A stretch of DNA of 64,000 bases. It comes from Akebia trifoliata (lineage: Eukaryota > Streptophyta > Magnoliopsida > Ranunculales > Lardizabalaceae). The DNA is taken from positions 44,903,220-44,967,219 of the forward strand of contig CM030714.1 of NCBI GenBank assembly GCA_017979445.1. Direction: 5' to 3'. Positions 36,254-48,863 of the stretch are shown here, piece after piece. The position numbers and the translations under genes were made by a program. How positions within the stretch are numbered: position 1 is the stretch's first letter; the number at the start of each line of letters is the position of its first letter. The notes under the pieces were generated by a model that had not been told where the DNA came from, searched no databases, and saw nothing but the letters and a program-made list of their open reading frames with translations.

Positions 36254-36991
36254 ATATAGATTTGTAGGAATAGCATGTGTGGTTGGATGGGTGAAAAACT
36301 AGAAAACTGTTTGCTGCGGGATGACTCATGAGTTGACTCGGGCAAGCAAATAAAATATAATTTTGATATTTTAAAACACAAGAGCATTTTAATTTAAAAC
36401 ACTTTTATAAATTATTTCTTAGAAAATTAATATCTAATATTCATGACCGCGATTCAATCTGAGCTGATGAGATGCCCTTCGTCGTCGAGTGGTTAAATCC
36501 ATATTTCCTGAGATCATATGCTAAGTCACCTCAAAATTCTATCTAGTTAGGCTGAGTTTCAATGCAAATCGATGGTTTTTAAAGGCTATGATAGATATGT
36601 GGTGATAGAACATATGTATTTTCTAATTTATGTGTCATCTCTAGGAAGGCCCTGACTTTGATCATATCAACCTAACTGGAGTTACTTTTGGGAATGATTT
36701 TGATTGAGTGGCATGGCATGTGCACCTATTGACCATTGCTTTTGGTTGATGTGAACTGTTGACTAAATCAAAGAACGTGTAAGACCAAAGGATCATTTAG
36801 TCATTTGTGATTGTTATGCCATGGCTTTCTTGTTTGAATGAGAGACTTTTTCCTTACTATATTTTTCAAGTCTTGGTTTTTTTCGGGTACAAAAGCATTT
36901 ATCTAGGACAGCCTCCTAGTCCTCTCACAACCACTAAAACACGGAAGAAAAATGATTCTTACCATTTTTTTAAATATTATTTTTAAGAATA

Positions 36992-37128
36992 ATGCGAAGT
37001 GACCTCAAGATTGTACCTCACATCGCACATCCTGATGTGAAAGTGTATAGGAACCATATATGCTTTTCATATACGCTTTCACATCAAGATGGGCAATATA
37101 GGGTACAAACTTGGTCACTCCAACACGA
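36992..37128. mobile_element. MITE family MT2, copy in unit B
   Basis: Counterpart of 27030-27169, with gcgaagtgacctcaagattg at the left and ggtcactccaacacgact at the right. Confidence 0.6.
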
Positions 37129-39166
37129 CTCTATTTTTAATGTTATATGTTTCAAAGATACATAAGATAATGAGTCCTAATAAATTGATGTTCTTAATGT
37201 GATAATACACAAAACCATGGATCTTCTTTGGGATACACAAGGAAAAGGCCTATGGTTCTATTCACATGCCATGTCAAGAGTGTCAATTTATCATTTGTCT
37301 AAGATAATTATCTTATTTTTCAAAAGAGATAGATAAATAGTCAAATGGGCATGGGGGCAGATTTGCACACACAAAAATGGTTCAATGCACCCACTTAAGT
37401 GACTTTTGTATAATAAAAAAAATCAAATTACCATTTCATCATTTTCGTTTTGACTTATTACACCCACCACCACCTACAAAATAAAAATCTAAAACGCACT
37501 TCCTCCTTCTTCTTCCTTCTTTCCTTCCTCCTCCTATTCTTCTTCCTCTTCATATTTCTCTCCTTCTGAGTTTTATGAGAAGTTGAATAAACAGAGATGA
37601 GATTTTAAGATTTTTTTTTTTCAAATAAACTTTTTTTTTTTAATTTCTTTTTACTTTTTTGTATTTAATCATCAAAGACAATAAAAAAATCCATGTTAAA
37701 ACCTCAAAACGATGATTTTGAATCGAAGAACTAGAAGATTTTTTACAGCTATGTTCGGTAGGTTCAGACCGAACTTGTTTTAATATATTCTGTAGGCACC
37801 TATCAAATATTATCAAACATATTCGATAGGTACCTATCGACCATTACAAAATCGATTCGATAGGTACTTACTGAACAAAACTTTCTCATGTAAACGATTT
37901 TGACTCAATTGGAAGTGTTAGGGTAAGAAAAATAACTAAGATAAAAATTTAAAACCCTCATTGAAATCTTTTTAGATGTAAATAAAAAAAATAAGAAGGA
38001 AAAATGAAGAAAAAAGGAAGAAGAATGGTTCGAAACCTTTAGGTAGGTGAAATAAACAATTTAGATTAAAGTACATTTAATAAATGTGTGTAAATAGTTA
38101 TTTTAAAGTTAAGGTGGGTATCGCAAGAAAGAGGGTGAAATGAGCCATTTCAATGTGTGCAAATAGTCGGCCCAAATAGTTGTTATAAAAGACATTATTT
38201 TTGTACTGCTCGAAACTCATCTAAGACGATTTAACTCTATTTGATTATGAGGCCACTCAACCTAAAAAAAATTAGATGGAACTAACTTGTCGAGTCAACT
38301 TGGCAAATCCCCAAAGCAACTCGACTAAATCAGCTGGAAAAATTATTGAATCGGGTAATTGAGTTATGCTACTGTATATAATATTTTATAGTATAAAAAT
38401 AAATACTATTATTTATTTTTTGATTATAAAAATACTATAAAATATAAAACTATTTTTTTTAAATATTTATGGAGTTTATATATCTTTTTGATTCATTTGA
38501 ATCGATGACAAGTCAACTCGCATTTGAGTCAAGTCAAGCTTCAAAATTGTGATTGGGAGGAACACATGCTATGCAAACTATAGGTTCTTGCTTATACACA
38601 TTTTGTTCATTGTCAAGATAATCTTAAAGGATAAAATATTATTTTATTTAATCTTACATATTATAGATATATTAATTTCAATGCATTAATGGATTCCAAT
38701 GATACTTTTACAATATAAAATAAAATTAATTTGGAATTTAGTCATTAATATTCACTATAAAATTACTCAGTCGCATGACCTTTCCATCATGAGTTACAAG
38801 AATTAGTATTTATGTAAAAATCAGAATAAAATTTTCTTTACAAGTAATTCAAGAGATTGTTAAAATATCAAATAGATAATCCAATTTTATAATGTGTTGG
38901 GCAACCATTTAAGGTCATGCGAGGACAACTCAACCCTTTTCAATGAATTTCACAAGTTCCACTAACTCTATAAAGTATCATCCAACCAAGAGAATGCTGG
39001 AAACATAGAAAAGAAGTTTGTTTGACTATATATCAATTCAGAGTGATTTGGATGGTTCTTCTTTTATCAATTTAGTAACTAATTATTTCTTATTGAATCG
39101 TAAAATTCTGTCCGGTTAAAATTTCAGTTGGACTTTCAATAAAATGTTTTTCACTAGTTTTCTAAA

Positions 39167-39379
39167 GAGTCATGATAAGATGACTCCCTCACATGGTATA
39201 CTCAATCAACTTTATGCCTCAGGATACACAACCACACATCCCCATACATTCAAAAGCCCAGATTTATGGGAATGTGCGGTTGTGTGTCCCGAGGCATAAA
39301 GTCTATGGTTCTCGCACACCCCACGTCAGGGGAGTCGATTGAGTATGCCACGTGGGGGGAGTCATATCATCACCACTCC
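39167..39379. mobile_element. MITE family MT1, copy 4 (unit B), with 8-bp target duplication
   Basis: Counterpart of 28993-29206, same target duplication tttctaaa (39159-39166 and 39380-39387). Confidence 0.85.
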
Positions 39380-40173
39380 TTTCTAAACCCACCTTAGTGA
39401 TGCATTTTTGCCCATTGTTGTTTGTGAGAAAATTTGGCTTATTGGGTATATATAGTTGGCTCAATTGAGCCTCCAATCTTGAAATCAGTTGCACCATCTC
39501 CTTGCATCGACAACATAAGGCTGAAGAGCTTCAAGGCATATAATGCCATGTTGTGAACAAATGGGTATTCCAGTAAGCAAAACTAAGAATGTTAGATTTG
39601 TAAGGTAAAAGGTGTGACATGAAGCTGATCCATTTAGGGTTTTTTGCTTCCATCTTTTCATGAACTTCAAAAGTTGTGGAAGTGAAGCCTTTTGTTCTTG
39701 TTGTTATTCTCCCTTCTGTGGGCGCTTCTTACCTCCTAATGCAAAAAATGCTCCTAGAGACCTTTTGCATCTACTTTTATATGTGAGGATATATTATTCT
39801 TGGCCATTTTAAGTTTATTTATGTGTTGTGACTTGTATGTGAGATCAGACTAACAACGATTTTAATTCTTGTAAGCTGAATTCGTGCTAGGTCTTGTTTA
39901 ATGATTCATGTTCCTTCATTCAATTTTGTCTAAAACTATTTCTTCGATCTGCCAATGTTCTAGCATGAATGAATGTCACTCTTCAATTTGAATTAGCTAA
40001 AACATATCTCTTTTAAATAAGATTATATATTAACATCTACAACAGCAGTAGATGACTTAAACCATAGCCAATCCCTCGGACCAATTCTTACAACTACCCG
40101 GAAAAAAAAAAAATACAGAATTTTTTTTTTGGTAATGGATAGGAAAAAACAATGAGCTTCAAGCTGATAATAA

Positions 40174-40749
40174 TCAAAGCTTGAACCGGGAATAGCATGT
40201 GGAGTTTACAGTCTGAGATCTAACAAAGAGAGAAATGTCACACGTGCTCTGAGCGGTCGCCTTGAAATTCAGGATCTTAAACACACTCACTTTACCGTGC
40301 AAGGTGGTGAACGATGTAAAATTAAAGGACCTTTGACCCAAATCATACAAAAAATAAGGATTTGTTATCAATTTTTCGCCAATAATCACCACCGAAGTGC
40401 TAACGTTGTGCTTCCCACGAGCAGGGATCATCTCACCTATGATCGGAGCTTCTGCTACAAGCAGCCCACGGTATTTAACATAAGCCATCGTGTCCTTGTA
40501 TTTGAAGCTTCCATAATTACGATTGTTTATCGTGATAACAAGGGACAACGTCACGTTTAGCTTGAATGCAGGGAATGCAACTAATAGTATATTTGTGAGC
40601 TTAACAGGATGGGCAATGGATTCCGGTTCTTTAGGCCTTAAAATGGTAAAATACAGAATTACCAACACTAGTAAGAGAACAATAATGACGATTGCAGTAA
40701 CACCACAACAGATCTTCAGGCCTCTATGAGATTTTTTACCACTTGTCAT
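40174..40749 (-). CDS. LEA_2-domain / NDR1-HIN1-like (NHL) membrane protein, copy B
   Basis: A single-exon frame of 191 residues, starting MTSGKKSHRG as in copy A. The membrane span, N-glycosylation sites and C-terminus are kept. Differences from copy A cluster in two places: residues about 54-61 (ILLVAFPAF against LLFVMFPAL) and about 139-150 (TNPYFLYDLGQRS against PNPYFWYDLGEGS). Elsewhere the two are almost identical. It lies 1.8 kb downstream of the intact DDRGK1 gene on the same strand. Both copies are open throughout, unlike the DDRGK1 pair, so both may be under selection; this cannot be tested from one sequence alone. Substrate or partner unknown. Confidence 0.88.
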   Translation of the reverse strand: MTSGKKSHRGLKICCGVTAIVIIVLLLVLVILYFTILRPKEPESIAHPVKLTNILLVAFPAFKLNVTLSLVITINNRNYGSFKYKDTMAYVKYRGLLVAEAPIIGEMIPARGKHNVSTSVVIIGEKLITNPYFLYDLGQRSFNFTSFTTLHGKVSVFKILNFKATAQSTCDISLFVRSQTVNSTCYSRFKL

Positions 40750-40892
40750 GATATTTGGTTGATGGGTATGGAGTGACTTTAAAATTGAGAGGGAGTTTTT
40801 AAAAATACTAAGCAAGAAAAACTAAGAGCAGGTTTTTTTGATGGGAGATGTAGAAGAAGGAGATCATGGAGATTGTTCAATGGTGAATATTG

Positions 40893-40900
40893 TTTAAATA
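40893..40900 (-). promoter_or_regulatory. TATA-box candidate for LEA_2 copy B
   Basis: TATTTAAA on the minus strand, 144-151 bp before the start codon, conserved with unit A. Confidence 0.4.
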
Positions 40901-41228
40901 AGGGGTGAAAATATAAGGTTCTTACGGAGAAGAAAGCAATGTTGAAGGTAATTAAGATTTTATTAATGTGGACGGTTTAAGGTATCTATTAAGATTCATG
41001 TTTGTGTAGGCTTGAGTGAGAGGGAGGTTTAAGCAGGACAGAATAGTTTCTCATTTTGTTCTCATGTTCAAGATTCATTTCTTGATTTGTTTGTGCTGAG
41101 TTAAGGATAGAAGCAGTTAAAAATGTGTATTAATTTATGGATAAATATACTGTCCAATGTTGTTTGACAGTTTTATAGAAAAATAGGTGATAAGAAACAA
41201 CAACAGTCAATAAAATTCAGATCAGAAA

Positions 41229-41456
41229 CTCGTCCGAGATGGAGATGTATCGCCCAAGTTAACTCGGTATCGGTGCTAAACAAGACCAACTCACAAAATC
41301 ACTTTTTTGACCGAGATTTAGGACTTACGTTCAATTTTTTTATTTGTCTCACGAGAAATCTCAAACATATTGGAAAACTCATCCAAGACGACTCGATATG
41401 AGGCCTGGATGAGACGAGACGAGACGAGACATGAAACCGAGTTTTAAAACCATGAA
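41229..41456. mobile_element. Unit-B-specific insertion with gagacgagac repeats
   Basis: Unit A reads gatcagaaa, a short spacer, then cacaatttactattt; unit B has about 228 bp between the same flanks. The insert contains tcgtccgagatggag, ctcatccaagacgactcg, a gagac tandem (about 41410-41430) and ends gagttttaaaaccatgaa. Similar phrases (cgagacgactc, gatttaaaaccat) lie near 50640-50780 and 60595-60770, so it is probably one dispersed element inserted after the duplication. A clear target duplication could not be read. Confidence 0.5.
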
Positions 41457-41545
41457 CACAATTTACTATTTACAAGAAAAATCAGGGTTTATGACCTCTC
41501 AAAAGTAATTGATGAAGAAGCAAGGAAAAAATAAAAAAAACAATA

Positions 41546-41718
41546 ATGCTGAAGTGATCTCAAGATTGTACCTCATATCGTACATCTTGACGTGAAAGTG
41601 AGTAGAAACCATATATGCTTTTCATCGAGATACAAGTTAAAAAACATCTATGGTTCCTACACATTTTCACATTAGGATGTGCGATATGAAGTCCAATGTT
41701 GAGGTCACTGCAGCATGA
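41546..41718. mobile_element. MITE family MT2, longer copy (unit B)
   Basis: Counterpart of 31152-31321. Ends gctgaagtgatctcaagatt and gttgaggtcactgcagca. Confidence 0.6.
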
Positions 41719-42529
41719 CAAGGAGAAGAACATTACCCCAATGAAATTGCTCTTGTTGTTCAGTGAACTCGGCAATACAAAGCTACACCAGTGAGAGGTT
41801 TTGTTTTTTTTGTTTGAGCAATAATTTCTTTGGATATATTAATAAAACTTTTGGTCATTTTTGTCATGTTTTAGTATGTTATAAATATTGCAAGGGACAT
41901 TTTGAAATTAAAGAAATACGAGTCTATTATGGCGCAAAAATCACCTAACTTCAAAAGTTCCACCAAATTTTCATAAATATCAGAAATGGGAAGCAAAGGC
42001 AAGCCACTTCTTCCTTCTGGCCATTTTTGGATGGAAAGGGCTTCTCCTATGTGTGGAAAACGATATTTTGAAGTCCAAATGCGGAATCAATGGCATAAAA
42101 AAAATGGATACAAAGAGGCAATTTTCTTCGATGTCCTTTTATCAAACTCTAAATAAAGTTGGAATAGCTTTATTACCAAGAAAATAATTGCCCTTGGGAA
42201 TCACTTTTGAGGACCATACTACCCTCAGCAGATTGAACAAATAGGAAGGTAAAATATTTCTTATGAAGCCTATTGTCCACCAAACAATGATTTGTCCTCG
42301 GAATCAGTTTTGGGGACTGGAAGCTACAAGCTGCTCCCCATAATCAGTTTATGGGAAGGTAAAATATTTTCCTTGTGAATGCTAATAATTACTTAGTTTT
42401 ACTGAAAATGAGAAAAAAGAACAATACAAACACAACACTACGTTAAAAAAAAATCTTTCTATAATGGTTAAATGACAGAATGTAAAGGGAAAAAAAAAAA
42501 AAAAACAAAAAAAGACTATATTCTCTGGG

Positions 42530-45500
42530 TTAAGTAACAATGATACCCTCTGAGCTATTGATTTCTTCAAACAACTGGACGTTTGGCTCCAAATCAATGA
42601 ACTGATTAGACTGACTGGCAAGATGTGAGATGCTAACCCTCCCCTGCCGCTTTATATAGTCTGCAACTGCTTTCATTTCCTCCTGTGAGATGTATATGTA
42701 CTTCCCTCGATCATCCATGACACCAGACAGTCGACCTAATGCACAACAAATCCAGCAACACATGACCTTATTGGGTTGTAACATTTTTTTCTCTGAAGTA
42801 CTGTACTTATTAGCATGGTTACGTTTCATAAAAGAAATGTCAATGTGGCAGAAGATGCAGTAACACATACCCATGCTTTCCAATGAAGTGATCCGATTGA
42901 TGCAGTCCTGCATTAATGAAGTTGTTTTTTCATGATTAGGGAGCAGTTGAGATAAAATTTACATGAAACCAATTTAGCGTAATCTTAACCAAAATTCAGT
43001 AATCACTGTGCTCCACAACAGAAAATAGCCCAGGGTTCGTACAGTCCTACCAATGAAGCACACTTCAAATGGTGCTACAGACTCAAATCACATTAATGTT
43101 TCTGAAAATCTGATCAGTGATATTTTGTGGAACATGGGACACTTTATTTATGGTCCAAGGATATAAGTTGGATACTACGGTCTAAACCAGATGATTTAAA
43201 ATTTTAAGTTGTGCGATACAAAAGAAAGTGTGGACTCTGGAGTACTTGTGAGGTCTTTGTAACATGCAAGACTGCTTGAACTCTTCTATATATGAAGTTT
43301 TATTTTTATTTATTTTTTCCTAATAGAGGTCAGGTCAGTTCGTATTTGATCTCACTCACTGTTTGTAGGGAAATTCGAAAAGAGAAATAGAATCCTCGAT
43401 GGCAATGAGGAAGCAGTCCAGAGATTAAAGTTTAAAGATAAAAACACTTCTTTTTTTTCTTTTTCATTCCTTTTTTATTTTTTTGATGGTGGGGGGTGGG
43501 GAATGTGGGTTCAATGGTGCAAGAATGTACCGGTATGCCTTTTCCTGACTTCGTATTAACATGGGACACAATTGTTGATAGGTCAGCCAACCCCAAGTAG
43601 TTGGGATACGGCATCAATGACAATGATACAATACAATTGTAAATAGGACTGCATAGCCTCCATTGTTTTGTTTCTATTTGCCTTGATGGGAGGCCTTCCC
43701 TTCTTGGTTGTATTCTTCTTATTCGGTGTAGCCCTTTAGTACAAATTCTTGCTTGTCAAAAAAGATGCATCATTTGATAGTTGTGCACATACTCCAATTC
43801 GTGCCTAGAGTAATTCCTCAGCATGGATGGTACGGTTCCACCACACTACATTTATTCCTCTAATCTGCATGAGCTATGCGCAACATCTGTGTATAATGGA
43901 CACAGAAATATTCGGCCGATGCAGCAAAAGGGATAATGGACATTAAGACATCTTACGCAGTAAAAATTTACCGACATACCAGACCTTATGAGCGCATTTT
44001 AGAAAGGGAAAAAAAAACACAAACTTCAACTTTTTATTACTGTCAGTGAATTCACTTCTCCCTTGGTGCTTCTACAGGAAAAATTCAAAGAGGCCAGGTG
44101 TTCTTGAAGTACCTGAGTCCGTAGCTTGAACTCTGCGGCAAGATCTTCTAGTGGAACACACTTCTGTTTCTGCAATGTCATACAAAAACAGTTAGCAATG
44201 CAATTTCTGTTTATTGACTCTTCATATAATAGCCTCATAACTCTTCTCATCCATTCCTCATCTTGAAATAAGTTTCTACTTTATCCATGCATTTGAGATG
44301 TCACAGTGATCCATAAATATTGATACAAAGACGTACCTGTCCAGTTTATTTGGTACGTTAGGCGATACACTTCAGAATTTATACATTTTTTTTTTGGGTA
44401 AGTAAACAAAACTTAAAGTAAATATATGTTTAAATATTACAAACACCAATTTAACATGCTGGACCGTCCAGCATTTTTTGAAACCACTAGACTGTAGCAT
44501 TTTACGCTTTCCTAAGAAGCTATGGGCATGGTAGAAAAAAAATCTTTCCTTACTTAGATTTCAAATCTTACAAAAGGTCGTTGATCTCTAACAGATTACC
44601 AAATTGGCAATACAACACCACAACCATATCCCTCTAGATTTCATGGAAATATTCAGATCCAACAAAAAATTGAAAAAGATAAAAAATAAAAATAAAAATA
44701 AAATAAAATAAAATAATTGGACTTGATCCCAGCCTTTTAAAATGGATGGCTACTGAATTCACAAATTTAAAATTAAAATTTAACCGTAAAAATAAACTTT
44801 TTTTATAAAGTTCATAGAATTTTGTCCACTACATCCTTATGGCATCGGATCATGTTTTTGGATGCCACAAGGTGAACTCAACGACCCTTAAATCTTATTC
44901 AAATGTAAAAGAAGCCTAAAACGCAGGGCAATTAAGCGAGTTAAATCGTTCAGTAATTTTTTTTAAATTATTTTTGTTATAGTTGATAAAAAATCAACCC
45001 TTTTTTAGTAATTTTCCCTCATAAAATTGATAAACTAACATTCCCCCTGATTAAGCATAAGAAGATTCCAATAAAGCTTTTTTGAACCTCTAAAACAGAA
45101 TAAGGCTAGAAAACTACCTTGATGTATTCCACGAAATCAAAAAGCAGCCCTTGACTCCCGTCTTGCATTTCACTCTCAGTTGTACCTTCAGCATCAATTG
45201 AAAACTCCCCTTTCCACTTCTCAAACTCTAACGCAGCAGCTTCGTCTTCCTTTGCCTTTCGAGCCCTAGCTTCTTCTTCCTAAAAGAACAATGATCCAAT
45301 TATTAAATAAAAAAATGAGAAATTATTATTACCTGAAAAAACACATAGATGTGAATGTAATTAATCTACCAGTTGACGTTCCTTTGCTTCATGCTCCTCA
45401 TCCTTCCTCTTCCGTGCTTCTGCATAACGATCTTGTTTTGTTTGCCTTGACCCACGTGCTGCTTCTTCAGCCTTCCAAAGAGAAAATGCCAACATCATGC

Positions 45501-48500
45501 AGCACTCAGCATGGCAGATATTAAAATGTAACTAAGAAAAACACTGCTTTAATTTCCTAAACTTTTGTCTTGGATTTTATTTATGGGAGCGAGCAAACCA
45601 TCAGATGCTCAAATGTGAGATGCACATATATGTAGTTCAAATCATGTGAAAGTTCAATGTGTATCAGAAACATCTTTCATACAAGACCCAATGCAACAAA
45701 GATTTGGATGATGAATATTTTGGAAAATGCATCTATATGATACATTTAAATTTACACAATTGACACCAAAACAAATAAATAAAGTCTCAGAGAATTTCCA
45801 GTGCGATCATGTGTTTGAGATTTAAAATTGCAACAAAAACCAATTTTTCCCAACACTGCAGAAAGACATATTTGTATCTGCTTTGTGTAACTGGAGAACG
45901 TGACATAAGCTAAAATAGAAAAATAAGAAATTAAAAAATGAAAGTAAAAGCAAGGTATTGCACCTGTCGTTGTGCTTCTCGCTCTTCCCGCTTCTTCTCC
46001 TTTTTCTTTGATGCTTTGGCAACATAATAGTCACCATCCTCATCACTTCCATCAACAATCTCTGTATTCCACACAATTCATCAGTTCATTCATGACCACT
46101 ATCCAAAGCAGTGCTAGTGGTATCCATGGATACCAGCTACAATCTATGTTGAGAGCATTCATTGTAAGGGTGTTCTAGTAATTTACATATAGGCAATACA
46201 ATGTGTGTAAAACCGTAAATTATCAACACACCCTAAGCAGGACAAAAGTACCAGGTCTAGCACAATGCCTTCCCCTGCACCACTGGGTACCAGCAGCATT
46301 TCACTCATACTCATATATAAAACAGACCTAATATACTGACAAATCTTTAGAAGTATTAAGAGTTAAAAAAATTGTATACAAGCTTCAAAGTACAGGTTAC
46401 TGATAATTTACGATACTATGAGCCTAAAATATTTTCAAGACGGAAAAAAAGGTTGTGTGATATTTTAATGAGAGAGTAAGTTATACCAGGAAGTTCTATA
46501 GCTCTGCTAAATGTGCAACATCTTGTCTGAAGAGCTTTTAATATGTTTGTGTAATAAAATTAATGGTTGTTTCATAAAATAAAACTATAAAAGTATCCCA
46601 TTTTATTTCATGATAACATTCATTTAGAGATTTTGATTGCATCAAAGTAGAAATCTAACTCAGAACTCTCATCATCGTCATCATAATCAAAGCCTTATCC
46701 CAAAGATTAGGTGTCGACTAAGAGAAAACTCAGCTTCTACATGAATATCCATGTTGTGTGTCAACTATATGATACAGAATGCTAACAATTGTAACTACTG
46801 GGAACAGTAGCAGGTTAAGCACCATTGGTTACTGTGAGTTAATATCTTTAACAGAACAATAGCCAATCTAGGCTATGCTCTAGTATTGAAAAGTGTGCTT
46901 ACTTAACATTGAACTTGTAACTTGGCAGGAAAATGCAATGACTCCCAAATCTTCTATGTTTATCCAGTTTCAGAAAACTATCAGTTTTAAAAGAAGATTG
47001 ATATTTGTTACTTTGGCTCGTAAAACACCAGTATGGATAAAAGTATAGAGATGATCAATGAGGAATGTCAAAGTTTATGGAGGAGGGTCATTCAGGAAAA
47101 TATGGTCGAAACTTGTTTTGGTGGGAAAGCAGGAAGGCAAGCTCTTCTTTTGAATGCAGCGTGTGGAAAGCTATCATTAAAGTACTTCTAGATGTCCATA
47201 GCAAGGTGGGCTTTAGGAGAGGAAGGGGAGCACTTAAAATAAGATTTTTGGAGGATTGTTGGTGCAATCTATACTCTATTTCATTTAAGAAAAGCTTTCC
47301 CATTTAGAACTTCATAATTAGGATCGGGGAGATCTCTTGGGATTTAGGTTTCAGAAGAAATTTCAATGACTAGGGTGTGGACTCAGTATTTAACTTTATA
47401 AACTATATCTCCTCCCTTCCCTTGTTTCCCTCAGAACTTCATGATTAGGATTGGGGAGATCTCTTGGGATTTAGGTTTCAGAAGAAATTTCAATGACTAG
47501 GACGTGGACTCAGTATTTCACTTTATAAACTATATCTCCTCCCTTCCCTTCTTTCCCTCAGAAGAGGAATTGTCGAGATGATAATTTTATTCTATAGATG
47601 CATTCTTTTAACCAGTGTTGATGATTTTACCATATAGCGCTATATTTATGATTCATCAACAAATGTATCGTAACGTTATATTTGGATGGCATTTTTTAAA
47701 ATTTTCCAAAGTTAAACTATTTGATACCAATTCATCTCATTCAATTTTCTGCATGTTTCATTTAAAATGTTATAATAATATTACAAATACAAATTACATC
47801 AATCCTTCAACCTCTCCAAGACTCAACCAAAATTGTACCAATTATTATCTCCAGCTCTTCAAAGTAGTTACCGATCCTCATACCCATTAATCATCATTTA
47901 ACAAAGTTAAATTTTAGTATCTATACTACCAAAAAACTTCAATGGATCATTATTTAGAAGAATATGTAAATTGCAACCCTGAAAATCATCACTAAATCAA
48001 GATACAAACATCAAAGAAACAAACCAGAATGATACCTACCTTCTACAGTTGCTGCAGGTACAGCAGATGTACTGGCACCAGAAGTTGGCCTTCGACGCAT
48101 TCGACGAGCTCCAGATTGGCGAACTACAGTTTCCCTAACTGGAACCTGAGATCCATACTAACTAATTAAATATATATAAACAACCAAGTTAAGATTTTGT
48201 TCTGCTATTTTCTCCTCCGCCCTCACCTTTTCCCCCAAATTCAGATAGAATTAAATTATAACCTAAATTGCTCAGATAATTTCATTCCAAGACAAGCAAA
48301 GATCAACAACATGTTGAGAATCAATGAAAAATCAAAATCAACATTATATTTATAGGATTGAAGGCATGAAAAACGATTTCTTTGAGTTTACAAGAGTTCA
48401 AGAGATTGTTTCGAAAATTTCAAAATCTGAAAACCTAATCACCTGATCTTCTTCTTCTCTTTCTAGTTCTTCTTCTTCAGAAGATCTAGAAATCTGGCGA

Positions 48501-48574
48501 CGTTTCCATAGATAAAGTGGAATTAGAGAGAGAAGTAGAAACATCGACACAAACGCGATCAAAATTTCCTCCAT
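42530..48574 (-). CDS. DDRGK1: DDRGK domain-containing protein 1 (UFBP1), eight exons
   Basis: Exons 48574-48443, 48145-48040, 46061-45964, 45471-45370, 45279-45118, 44169-44113, 42907-42871 and 42735-42530 join in phase at GT..AG junctions to 900 nt, 299 residues, the family's usual length. Residues about 4-23 (ILIAFVSMFLLLSLIPLYLW) form an N-terminal ER membrane anchor. A long charged Glu/Lys/Arg-rich coiled-coil region follows (exons 3-5, EEREAQRQ, KRKDEEHEAKERQL, EEEARARKAKEDEAAALEFE). The C-terminal winged-helix/PCI-like domain carries KKQKCVPLEDLAAEFKLRTQ, GRLSGVMDDRGKYIYIS and IKRQGRVSISHLASQSNQF. In animals and plants UFBP1 is the ER-membrane partner of the UFM1 E3 ligase UFL1, acting in ribosome UFMylation and ER homeostasis. 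Intron 2 (48039-46062) holds LINE debris. Exons 4-8 are duplicated at 32133-35097, where they are dead; this copy keeps the DDRGK motif and is intact. Confidence 0.94.
47065..47559 (+). mobile_element. LINE remnant with 127-bp tandem duplication, in DDRGK1 intron 2
   Basis: The plus strand reads VWKAIIKVLLDVHSKVGFRR and IRFLEDCWCN, the post-RT region of plant L1 elements (usually WKGI...FRVGNGxKIRFWEDxW). It is followed by ISWDLGFRRNFND in another frame. Within it, 47306-47432 is repeated almost exactly at 47433-47559 (agaacttcat..ttccctc). No RT or endonuclease. It lies antisense to DDRGK1 in its longest intron. Confidence 0.65.
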
Positions 48575-48863
48575 GTTCGACCTTCGATTTCCCGCGAGAA
48601 TTACAGGAACATAAAACCTTCAGCTTTCGTTTATTATGCTTAGCTAAACAGGAGGAGAGAACTTTGTAGATGTTGAATCTCGATCCTATACTCCGGATGG
48701 TATGATTACAATACAACTCCTTTTCTGATTTCCACAATGGGTGGGTTTGGGCCTTCCATGGTTGGGCTCTACCCGGTCCTCGAGAGCAGCTACACCTTAG
48801 GGCTTAGGCTTAGACCCGCCCTATTTACTATACCCGAATCCGGTCCAAACGGGCCCAGGATTG

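Larger units (their letters stand above)
35361..45733. repeat. Large direct tandem duplication, unit B (about 10.4 kb)
   Basis: The second unit starts at the junction near 35360 and ends at aaaatgcatc (45733), after which only the DDRGK1 gene continues. The junction reads gaaaatgcatc then ataatttttgagagga, with at most a few bases of shared or filler sequence, suggesting end-joining or slippage rather than recombination between long repeats. The order of contents is the same as in unit A. Confidence 0.93.

Noticed and set aside
29994..48574. LEA_2 and DDRGK1 as a functional gene cluster
   Set aside because: They are adjacent and co-oriented in both units, but the arrangement is explained by the tandem duplication, and no shared pathway is known.
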